A DNA stretch of 64,000 nucleotides from Panagrolaimus kolymaensis (taxonomy: Eukaryota > Nematoda > Chromadorea > Rhabditida > Panagrolaimidae): assembly GCA_028622995.1 (NCBI GenBank), contig JAJQJQ010000003.1:8060001-8124000 (forward strand), read 5' to 3'. Position 1 is the first letter of the stretch; each line of letters starts with the position of its first letter. Shown piece after piece: positions 10,382-20,710 of the stretch. A program made the position numbers and the translations under genes. The notes under the pieces were generated by a model. That model made no database searches, was not told the origin of the DNA, and saw nothing but the letters and a program-made list of their open reading frames with translations.

Positions 10382-11684
10382 ATGAGTGATTCAGAAGGAA
10401 AATATGAGCAGAGTGATTCAAAAGGAGAAGATAACCATATTGATACAAAAAGAAAGTGGGATTTTACCAAACGATTCGGATTTTACATTTGGCAAATTAG
10501 TTTATTCGCTATATTCATGTTTACGCTTGGTGTGATGTTTGAACGATATGTCATTACAAACGTTATTAATTCTTCAGAAAAATCAATTATTAAAGATAAA
10601 ATATTTAAAAAATTTGGTAATGATTCTGCCCCATCGGTTCTTTATCTTCATCATCATTTAACAATTGTTGAAAATCCAAATGCTCCAGCAAAATTTTTTG
10701 TTGCTGCTGAAAACCCAAATGATATAAATCATTTTAAAAAACAAATATCTGAAGTTTTTGATGAATTCAATATTCATGTTTCCGTTATTCAAGTTGTTCC
10801 TCAAATGTCTTCAAGCATGCTATTTAACGATTATTTGGATCTCACTGCATCCACTGAAAAACATTTGATATTCATCAATGATGTCAATAAACTTAAAGAT
10901 GTAGCGCCATTAACCATTCAAAGAATAGTCGATCCTGATACTGCACCAACGAAAAAAGCAGCTATAATTTTAACAGCTTCTGGCCTAAAATTTCCTGAAA
11001 AAAATATGAACAAAAAAGAATGCGAAATTTTTGTTCGAAAGTAATACTTTTTTGTGATTTTCTGCAGTTTACAGTGCCCGTCTTTATTTTTTTATTTTTT
11101 CATTTTTGAGTGAATCGAACTTTTGTGAAACTGCCAGATCGGACGGGCACGTGACTAACCGCTGAACCACAGATACTACATTTTCAATGCATCAAAAGTT
11201 TGTTATATGAAATTGCAAACTTTCAAAGAAGGAGTCACAAAGGATTCAAGAACAAATAATGGATCTAAATTAATAAAGGATCCAAGAACCAATAATGGAT
11301 CTAAATTAATAATGGATCCAAGAACCAATGAAGGATAAATAATGGATCCAAGATTCAAATAAAGGATCTAAATTTATAATGGATCCAAAAATTTTTAGTC
11401 TTAAATTTAATAGTCCCTAAATTTAAATAATGAAAATTTCATAACAGTGAAAGTGAAAAAAGATTGTAAAAAAATAAATAAATGCGGGCACTTTAAACTG
11501 CAGAAGACCCCTTTTTTGTTTGAAAAATGAAGGATTTTAATAATCAAAAACTTTCAGATATCTTTTGAATGTTTGGTCATCGGCTGAGCTTTCCGAAGAA
11601 CAAACTGAACCAATCATTTCACGGATAACTGCGAACGTTCTTTGTTTGCCTTCAGCAAATCAACAACGAAACACTGAGTTTTAA
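10382..11684 (+). CDS. LAP1/LULL1-type torsin activator, copy B
   Basis: There are two coding segments, 10382-11040 and 11558-11684, giving 261 residues. The domain layout is that of copy A: cytosolic tail, one membrane segment (ISLFAIFMFTLGVMF) and a lumenal activator domain ending in an SRITANVLCL arginine-finger segment. The tail differs from copy A and lacks the first short intron. The lumenal core from KFFVAAENP to LDLTASTEK is nearly identical between copies. The only intron carries a TIR-bounded insertion (11060-11506) absent from copy A, where the same intron is 55 bp. The torsin B gene follows 207 bp downstream. Confidence 0.8.
11060..11506. mobile_element. TIR-bounded insertion with internal minisatellite and tRNA-like boxes
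   Basis: Ends are inverted repeats of about 21 bp (TCTGCAGTTTACAGTGCCCG and its near-complement at 11485-11506). Between 11220 and 11400 a GGATCCAAGAACCAATAAT-type unit is repeated irregularly. On the minus strand, 11151-11176 reads TGGTTCAGCGGTTAGTCAC, like a Pol III A box, and 11109-11131 contains GTTCGATTC, like a B box. The element lies inside an intron of activator B. Confidence 0.65.
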
Positions 11685-11891
11685 CTTTCTTTTTTCATAT
11701 AAAACCGTGATGATTTAATTTAATAAACAATTTTTAAAAATATATGTTGTAAAAATATAATTAATGGATATGCTTTTATGCAATTCAATATTTACTTGTT
11801 ATCACTTTGTCTTTAAAGCAATGCTTTTTTGTTTTAGAATTCTGACGTTTCAGACAAGTCAAGGTTAACTTTAAAATTGCAAATTCCAGTA

Positions 11892-13153
11892 ATGAAAATA
11901 TTTCCATTAATAATTATCCTCCATTTTATGGTTTCTTATGTTATAGCAGAACCTTTTACAATTGCTGCTGTGGGAGTTGGTTTTGGAATAACGAGTTTGT
12001 CAGGATGGATGTATTGGTATTTTCGACAATGTTCTGGCGAAATGAAAGATTTGAGTAATTTTCGTGAGTTTACTAATTAAGAATTTAAACTCAAAATAAT
12101 ATTCGTAAATTTAAAGGAACACATTTTAATGAAGAATTAAATAAATATTTTTTTGGTCAACATATCGCATACTCTATGGTTGGTCATGCGATTCAGCAAC
12201 ATTTGGAATCAGAGTAAGTTTCAAAAAGTACAAAAAAAATGCTCGGAATAATTCTATATATTGTTTAAGGAACCCCAGTAAAGCTTTGGCTTTGGCATTT
12301 CTTGGTGGAACAGGGACTGGAAAAACTTATCTCACTACTTTACTTGCTAAAACTCTTTTTGTTAGTGGAGAAAAAAGTCCTTATTATCATAAATATGTTG
12401 GAGTTGAAAGACTTCTGGATGATCAACATGAAGCGAGAGAATATGCAGTAAGTACATATTTTTTTATACTCAAAATCTGCAAATATGCTTGGCAGCAAAA
12501 ATAAAAGCCTTTTCCTCAAAATAATTAACATATGTAACACATTGCATGTTTTTCAGAGAAGTTTAGTTTCATGGATCAAAGGAAATTTAACTGAGTGCGC
12601 CTATAGTGTATTTGTATTTGATGAAATGGATAAATTCCCTCGAGTTGTAATCGATTCTTTGCAGGAATTTATTGATTTTGATGCTAAAACTTATGGACGA
12701 CACAATTCCCGCAAAGCTATATTTATATTTTTAAGCAATTCTGCAACTAAAATTATTGATGGCCATCTTTACAATCATATCGTGGAAAACCAAAAAGCTC
12801 GAACTGATCTTCGTTACGAACATATAAAATTAATTTTGCGGGAAGCAGCTTTTAATGATGGCTCAAAATTTAGTGGTTTGCGTCAATCTGAAATTGTACG
12901 AAAGTCATTAATTAATTATTATATTCCATTTTTGCCTTTACAACGATCCCATGTTCTTCAATGCATTGAGGCTTATATCAAAAAATATAATGAAAGTAAA
13001 ATGGATAAAAAAGCAGAAATAAAATTAAGTAATAAAGAAAAGAATAGAATAACCGATGAAATGGAATATTCACCTGAAGAAAATCCAATGTTTAGTAAAC
13101 AAGGATGTAAAACTGTTGAAGAAGTTGTTACAACAACAACTTTTAAATATTAA
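11892..13153 (+). CDS. Torsin-family AAA+ ATPase, copy B
   Basis: There are four coding segments, 11892-12063, 12117-12213, 12270-12447 and 12557-13153, giving 347 residues. It has the same motifs as copy A: signal peptide, hydrophobic N-terminal segment, FFGQH, Walker A GGTGTGKT, DEMDK Walker B, sensor-1 FIFLSNS and C-terminal GCK. The last two exons and the intron between them are almost identical to copy A, whereas the first two exons and introns are clearly diverged, which points to gene conversion. A TTCCAG two bases before the ATG could be a trans-splice acceptor. The predicted role is as for copy A, as an ATPase partner of the activator directly upstream. Confidence 0.92.
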
Positions 13154-13733
13154 TAATTTTAAATGCAATAAATTGTTGTAAATAAACCTTTATCCATAGT
13201 TGTTTTAACAAGTGAATATCGCAAAAGACAGACACATTCCAAATCATAAAAGATTTTAACAATATTGCCTTAATTTTAGATTGAATCTTCACCAGTATAT
13301 TGTTACATACTTTCGATCTAATGAAAAACAAACATGCAGTAAAAAAACTTGGCATCAGTAATTATTATTTACTCGCCAAACCGAAACTGTCGCCTCATAA
13401 AAATTGTAAAAAGATTTGTTGGAGAAGAAAAAAAAACGATAGAAACTAATAATAAATACTCTAACATATATTACAAGCATTAGTTCAATAAGGTATCAAA
13501 TAAAGACAGTATAAAGTGAAAATGCAATTGGAGAATCAATCAAACTTTACAGAATAAATTTTGATATTTGAATTTTACCCACCGTAATTTTCTTTCCATG
13601 ACAACGGTGAAAAAGAAGAGGCTTTCAAATTTTCGTGTCGCGCACATTTTCTGTCATTTTTTCTTTTTGAACTTTTCATTCCAAACTTTTTTTTATTCGT
13701 TGTTTCCTGTTTTTGGACGATTTTTGTTTTTTA
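13154..13733. other. Intergenic, no gene seen
   Basis: AT-rich sequence after torsin B. The similarity to unit A stops at the torsin stop codon. No ORF with coding character was seen. Confidence 0.6.
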
Positions 13734-15187
13734 ATGAATCTAGACATCTTTAATCCGAGAAGACTTTTTTATGAATACCGTGGTGGTAAATGCTATTATT
13801 TCTAAAAGCTATGACTATAATAAACCTTTTTTCAGCTCCAGTTCAAAGTTCGAGACCTAAAGAAGCAACAAAGAAGACGAAAAAAGGATTGGTTATTGAA
13901 GCCACTGAAAATTATGGAAGAATCATCTGTGCGCGTTCATTCAAAGATCATGGTGTATTTGTCTTCTTTAATCGTGATACAATAATTAATGGAACTCCAA
14001 TGCATTTGGGTAGTGCAAATCTTTCAACAGCTATTCCAATTGGTACAGAAGTAGAATTCAAGTTAACGTATGATTTTCCATCGAAATGGCGGACGTTTAC
14101 ATCGTATATGGGCTATTATTGTGAATGGTTGACCTTCGGTTAGTATTATAATGTTGTTTTTTTGTTTATTACATATCCACATGTTTGTTCTTTAAGCTTT
14201 GTTGCACCCTTGTTTGTCAACTAAAGCTTATTCTTTACTTGTGTTTGTTCTTTGATTGTATTATATTCAACATTTTCCAGATACTTCAAAGAGTACTAAT
14301 GTTCTTCTTGTTGAATTACTGGTTAAAGAAAACCGTGATGATGGTTTGGTTATTGCATCTGATGGTGCTGCATCAAATGTGGTTATTCATCCTCACATTT
14401 GGCCTTCACCCAATGCTCTTCGCAAACTTTTGGTTGGTAATGAACTTGAACCTAGAATCGTAAGTAGTCTTTGACCCTTTACTTACTTTCTTTTGTAAAT
14501 CTTTCATTTTTCAGAATCATCGCTTTCAAATGCTCACTCAACGAAGTCGTACTTTACTTACTCTTGTTAGACCTGTTCCATCATTTTTGAAGACAAAACT
14601 TAGACGAATGAATTTTATTGCTCTTTCATGTAAACCACTTGGTAAAACTATTGCATGTTATGCTCATCTTGTTGGAGTTGGACCACAAGCTGTTTTATTC
14701 GACTCTCTTGGTTATCGGAGTGATACTGTGGATACGACACCTGTAGAAATTATAATGGATCGAGAAGTATTTATAAGCTCTCTTGGTGATGAGAAAGTAC
14801 GTGATTATATTTTACGAAGCTTTTTTCATTTATATGTGGTTTTAGGAGCAAACAGCTAATCTTAATCAACTAATTGGTCGAATGTTTCAACTTGGTTGTG
14901 TTGCAAATGTTGCGAGTCAGAAGCATCCATTACGGGCATTTTCTGCACATATGTGTTCTTCAGACGTTCTTCCAATTACTCCTACTCGTCGATCTTTCTA
15001 TCATAGATATAATGCTAGGATCAGTTTCCGCTCAACTCAAATGAAACGTACATTTTCTCCTTCTTCATCTTATACCGATGATTCTTCAAAGCGGTATGTC
15101 TTCTTTAACTTACAAATACTTCTAACTCTCATTAATTCATTTTTTAGATGGTGCTTCAACGAACCTTTGGCTCCGATTTTTGAATAA
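13734..15187 (+). CDS. Unknown protein with OB/cold-shock-like N-terminal segment (copy 1)
   Basis: There are six coding segments, 13734-13785, 13836-14138, 14281-14459, 14515-14796, 14846-15093 and 15148-15187, giving 367 residues. The start was chosen because its first exon matches the paralogue at 16358 (PxRLFxEYR). Residues about 30-100 read GLVIEATENYGRII ... GVFVFF ... IPIGTEVEFKLTYD, the strand pattern of a cold-shock/S1-like OB fold, but without the usual RNP1 aromatics. Later parts (VKENRDDGLVIASDG, IALSCKPLGK) may be further beta domains. There is no signal peptide or membrane span, and the C-terminal part is rich in Arg, Ser and Thr. I do not recognise the family; RNA binding is only a guess. 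Confidence 0.75.
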
Positions 15188-15312
15188 CATCAATCCTTAT
15201 AATAGTTTTCATTAAAATATCTGATTTAGTTAATAAAGTTAATTGTTTGTAATTATTTTGTAATCTTTTAAATGAAAGAATTTGTAATATCTTTGGACTT
15301 GTTATCGGCTCG

Positions 15313-15438
15313 TTAGATCAACGCGGTGATGGTAGTTACTGATTCTGTTCCAGATTCTACAGTGAATTCATTCATCTCTGAGAAAGCATGTTTATGGTCA
15401 ATTTTGCGAAGGTTCGCAGCTGGAATGATATCAGTAAT
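15313..15438 (-). pseudogene. Possible degraded serpin-like exon
   Basis: On the minus strand an acceptor (CATTCCTACAG) precedes about 41 open codons containing HKHAFSEMNEFTVESGTESVT, then a stop. The pattern resembles the HKAFIEVNEEGTEA hinge before a serpin reactive loop, but the expected following C-terminal segment is missing. Nearby minus-strand sequence (15480-15860) has short coding-like pieces broken by stops. This is a weak call. Confidence 0.3.
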
Positions 15439-16357
15439 CTGTAGGAATGTTAACAAAAACCTGTAAACCTTTTTATATTTTAGTTATCTGATGAGCGCAT
15501 TCAACCACGTTAGTAGTTTTACGATTACCTCGTTGCCCAAGAAAAAGTGATGCAGAGTTCCATAAATATCAATATAAAATTTCTGCTGTAAAATAAAAGA
15601 CATCAACAGCTTTTAAACTTACTAAAATGGTAAACTTAGAACGGAGTCATTTTAAACGTGCTGTAACTTTGGAATATTCGTTCATGGGTTGGCTTGAAAA
15701 AGTAAAAAGTGGATCACGATTTTGAGGAAAAGCATTGTAATCATTGCTAGTGCCTACCACTATGTAAATGAAAAATAAAGGAGCAGGAGGATATTCTTTA
15801 GCTATGAAAGATGCTTTAAAAGCATAAGAATAATCTAAGACAAGAATAAAAGTTTAATATTTGAGAAGAAGGTGATCATCTAAAAGTGAAGTATGTTAGT
15901 ATTATTAGCATTAGTATTTGCAAACAATATTTATGCATTGAATGCTGCCAAAAAAAATGGAACAACTTCTTTTATTGAGTTCAGTTTATAACTGAAACCC
16001 ACTTCAACCTTTTTTTAAATAACAACAGAGTCAATGGAAAAGATTTCATCAATTCGTTTTTTGATTACTAAAATGTAAGATTTTAATAAATGCTTCAAGC
16101 TATTGATTAAGAAATCATACAACAGAAATACAAAAAGCTTGCTGAATAATGAAGATGTTAAAATTTTTGACACACCAAAGTTGTTTTTTTGAATTTTAGC
16201 AACCGTAAACTTTCTTTATAAGACCTAAATCCTTTGTAACGCTTTGCAACATTCTTTTCTCTCGCCTTTTACGCATCTTTCTTTTTGAAATTTGTTTTAT
16301 GAAAGATTTTTACTTTTTTGTTTGCTTGTTGTTCAACGACTTTGTTTTTTAGTTGCT
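15439..16357. other. Intergenic between the tandem OB-like genes
   Basis: Mostly non-coding. Scattered coding-like minus-strand fragments up to about 15860 may be remnants of a decayed gene. Nothing is intact. Confidence 0.4.
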
Positions 16358-18006
16358 ATGTTTTATCCAAATAGACTCTTTACTGAATACCGTAGTGGTA
16401 AGTACTTTTTATATGTTTAATAATCGATTTCTTAAAGGGTTAGAAAAACATAAGGTTAACTATTATTGTTACGAACAATCTTTTCCATTATTATCTTCCT
16501 TAAATTTTTTGCTCTTAATTTTTTTAACTATTAAAGTATCATTTTTTCAGGTCCAGTTCAAAATACTAGACCTAAAGAATCTACAAAGAAAACGAAGAAA
16601 GGTTTGGTTATTGAAGTAAATGAAAACTATGGAAGAATCATCTGCGCTCGTTCATTCAAGGATCATGGTGTATTTGTCTTCTTTACTCGAAATACAACTA
16701 TCAATGGAACTCCAATGCATTTGGGTAATGCTAATCTTTCTACAGCTGTTCCCATTGGTACCGAAGTTGAATTCAAGTTAAGTTATGACTTTCCATCAAC
16801 GTGGAGAAATTTCAAAACATATATGGGCTACTATTGTGAATGGTTAACTTTCGGTATGTTTTGCTTACTCTTGCTAATAGAATATTTATCCATAATGCTT
16901 TGTTTCAACCTATCTTGCACTCGAAAGCACCATTACATGTTTTTTGATTAACTAATGACATAATTTTACAGATACTACCAAATCTACTGCTCATGTTTTC
17001 CATGCTGAATTACTGGTTAAAGAAAATCGTAACGATGGTTTGGTTATTGCATCTGATGGTGCTGCATCAAATGTGGTTATTCATCCTCAAATTTGGCCTT
17101 CACCCAATGCTCTTCGCAAACTTTTGGTTGGTAATGAACTTGAAGCTAAAATAGTAAGTAGTCTTTGATCCTTTACTTTCCTTGTTTACCTCTCGTTATT
17201 TCAGAATCATCGCTTTCAAATGCTTACTCAACCTAGTCGTACTTTACTTGCTCTTGTTAGACCTGTTCCATCATTCTTGAAGACAAAACTTCGACGAATG
17301 AATTTCATCGCTCTTTCATGTACGCCTCTTGGAACAACAATCGTCTGTTATGCTCATCTTGTTGGTGTTGGCCCTAAAGAGCTTTTATTCGATTCTGTTG
17401 GTGTTCGTGAAGATACTGGTGATACTCTACCTGTTGAAATTGTTATGGATTGTGACTTGTTTTTAAGTTCACTTGGTTATGAAAACGTAAGCTTCATTAA
17501 CCTGATAAAGCTTGTGACAATAATGTGTTTTTTAGATTTCAAGTTCAAAAGTAAATCTTGCTCCCACTATTGGTCGAGCATTTCAACTTGGTTGTGTTCA
17601 AAATGTTGCAAATCAAAAACATCCATTACGTGCATTTTGTGCTTATTTGTGTCCACCAGGAACTGTTCCGAAGAATCCTAGAATGCCTATGCCACGTGTT
17701 TATTCTCGTAATGTTCGTCATACTTCATCTCAAGTTAAAGCTTTTCCACCATTGGTTGTGAAGAAGCTTTCAAAATTATGTAGCTCATTTACTCGTCGAA
17801 GTTTCTATCATAAATTTACTGTTCGACGTAGCTTTCGCGCGAATCCACGCAAACGCGCCTTTACTCCATGCTCGCCTTATACTGATCTTGCTGCTAAACG
17901 GTATGTTTCATTTCTCTTAACTTTATAACTGTCTAATACTTTGTTGTGCTTTTTTAGAAAGAATCTCAATGAAACTTTCCATGATGTTTCCATCTCTGAT
18001 TACTGA
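16358..18006 (+). CDS. Unknown protein with OB/cold-shock-like N-terminal segment (copy 2)
   Basis: There are six coding segments, 16358-16397, 16551-16853, 16972-17153, 17205-17486, 17536-17900 and 17958-18006, giving 406 residues. Intron positions and phases match copy 1 exactly. The N-terminal GLVIEVNENYGRII ... GVFVFFTR ... IPIGTEV block and the middle MNFIALSCTPLG block are conserved between copies. The fifth exon is about 40 residues longer and rich in Arg, Lys and Pro. A TTTTTTAG acceptor lies five bases before the ATG, suggesting spliced-leader trans-splicing. No family is recognised. Confidence 0.75.
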
Positions 18007-18375
18007 AATTCTCTAGCAGATATGCTTATATTAATATTCAAAAAATGGTTGATTTTTAGTTATTACAGTTGATTGTTTGTATTTACTTTTGTAATTTTTT
18101 TTGCAATGTACGAATTTGTAATAAATGTGTTATTGTGATTTTCTTTGGCAACTAAGGTTAATGTAAACAAGAAAGTTTTCAATCATACAAATGAAAACAA
18201 AAAACTTGCTAGTAATTTTTGTGAAAGCTTTTTAACGAAATGTAAACTTATTAATGTGGGGCATAGCCGCAGCAGCATACCAGTGCATGTATTACAACAA
18301 AAGTTCAATCATATTAAAGATTGTATTTAGTTTGCAATTATTTATCAATGGTTACATATAACTATTAAAAATTAA

Positions 18376-20707
18376 TCACTGAAGTTGTTGTTGATGTTGA
18401 TTTTGGTTTTGAAAATATATGGATGGCGACCAGTTAGTCCATTCACCACTGCTATCTCGTTGGGTGTATTGTGGCTGCATGGGATATTCCCAATGACCAC
18501 CAGTAGGATCACTTTTTAATTGGAAACGTGACCATTCAGGAACGTATAATCTAAAGCAATTAAGACGCCTAATTCCAATGGTAACATGGTCATCATATTT
18601 TTGGCGGCGTTGAACGGCATAATCAGGAAGACAAAAGTCATAACAATCTGAGCAATATTCATCTAAAATTCAAAGGATTTTAGGTTTATTTTTTATGCAT
18701 TTTTTTTTTCAAACCTTTGGTGTAAACTGTGTGTTTCAAAAAATACCATTGAGCTCCTTGACAATCAGGAATTCTATCTCGAAATTTATTCATAGCTTCA
18801 TTGCTATCCATTCTTTCAGGAAGATATTGCCAATATTCTTGCCAACCAAATTGAGTTCGAACTTCTTCATAACTTGAAGCTAAACCATCTTGGAGGACAT
18901 CCATGCTCGGTAAAGCACTGCGATCAAGTTCCATTATAAAGCATGTTGTATGTTTACCATTTTGATCGGTTAATGCATGATCTGCTATGGCTATATAACC
19001 CTTAAAAAATAACACTATTTTAAAACTTTCGAATGTTGGTAATAAACTTTTTTTACCGTATCAAAATCAACTGCAGTAAATGAATTACTTTTTAATGGCG
19101 GATTTCCAATCATTTCAAATCTTGCTTGAGCTGGACTATAATAATGTATATAAACTTTGCTTGGAGCTCGATTTGAAACAGCTGAAGGATTTTTCTTTAG
19201 ACAATCATCACAAACCGGTGGATACATGTATAATGAGCGAACGGAATATGGAGCAAAAATGGAATTAAAAATGAGGTATAAAATAAATAAAAGTAAAAAT
19301 AAGCATAAAAGTAATAATATAAAGGCTCGAACAGCTTTGGAAGTCCATTTAATTTTACTAAAAAAAATGTTTGTTTGGAAAATGAAAGAAACAAAATGAG
19401 TTACCTAAAGGCATCGTAAAGATTTGAAAAGAAATCTTTAGCTTTTTGTCCAAAGCTTCGACCATCTTGTTGTGATCGACCATTTTCATTGAAAGCCCAT
19501 TTTTCTTTTGAGCCTTTAGTAATCATTGTGGCATTTGAAGATGGCGCATAAACTGAAGCATTTTCAACTTGATCTTGCATTCGTTTGTAGCTATCTTTTC
19601 TTGTTAGCGAACTAAAAAAAATTAATTTAAAATAAATATTTTTAACCAAAAGTAAAACCTCATTTCACTCGTTTTTGAAGCATCATCTTCCACCACACCT
19701 ATGTAAGTAACAACCATTTTAAACAAAATGAAACGAAAATTTTTCTCAAGGTTTTTTACTTTTCTTTTATTTTTTGTCAAAATCAATTTTTGCAATTTTT
19801 GTTTGTATTTTAAAAACCATTACAACAACGAAAAAAACTATTTGTTTTGTTTAAGGAAGCATGAATGGCGTGTCAAAAAAATATATGCGCGAAATGGGTA
19901 TTCACAACTTTTTATTTTTACAATTTTGCAAAACCCACTTTTCATCTGATTGAAATCGTCGCCATCCTTCTTCGGTATTACTTTTAAGAATGGAATGCAG
20001 TTGATCGGAATTACTTCCACTAACATTTGCTGATCCACCGCCAGATTTAATAAATCCAACTTCTTTACTGCTTTTATCTCCAGATTGATTGTGAATGGTT
20101 GTGTCTAAGCTTCGATCATGCATTAAAAATGAAGAATTATTATGTTTTGTTGGAGATATTTCTGCCAATCCACTTCCATGTGACTGAACAATTCGGGCGC
20201 CACCTTCTGTAAGTTATTAGTTTTAGTTATTTTTTTTTATCCTTGAAATTTCTTTTAAAAAATATAATAAAATTATTTTGCACCTGATGTAACAACTTCA
20301 TGGACATCATAACCATAGTTATTGATGCCACTATTATTTCGTTCAGGAGTGGAATGAAGAATGGGAGGTGGCAAATGTGGTAATCCCGCTGCAGAATGAT
20401 GCAAAAATGAGGGTTCTCGACTAAAATCTCGTTCACCAGTAAAATGAAACCTTCGATCAGCAGGTTCATTAAAAGGCGCCCCACTTGCTGCAGTGGTGGT
20501 AACAAAATTTTCTGATGTCGTTCGATATTCTGTTGATTGAGGTATATAACCAATAATATTTTCTATAAAATAAAAATCCCTTGATTAAATTAATGGTTGT
20601 CAAAAATATTTATTCAAATTTTTTGTACCTGTTGAGATCGGTCTTCTTCCTTCGGTCACGCTATGCTCAATCACTTCTATCTGTTCTACATGTCTAACAG
20701 GTTCCAT
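18376..20707 (-). CDS. Type II membrane protein with BRICHOS domain
   Basis: The coding segments run from 20707 through 20629, 20562-20284, 20206-about 19923, 19699-19660, 19613-about 19408 and further exons to the TGA at 18376. A long polar cytosolic N-terminus precedes one membrane segment (FILLLLCLFLLLFILYLIF). The extracellular part has a linker with CDDC and then a BRICHOS-type stretch: YIAIADH ... CFIMELDRSALPSMDVLQDGL, with a later cysteine in RIPDCQG. A Cys-rich tail follows (EYCSDCYDFCLPDY) with a dibasic RR, ending in a Gln-rich run. BRICHOS domains act as intramolecular chaperones for aggregation-prone C-terminal segments. An acceptor at 20710, two bases from the ATG, suggests trans-splicing. 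Confidence 0.7.
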
Positions 20708-20710
20708 CAC

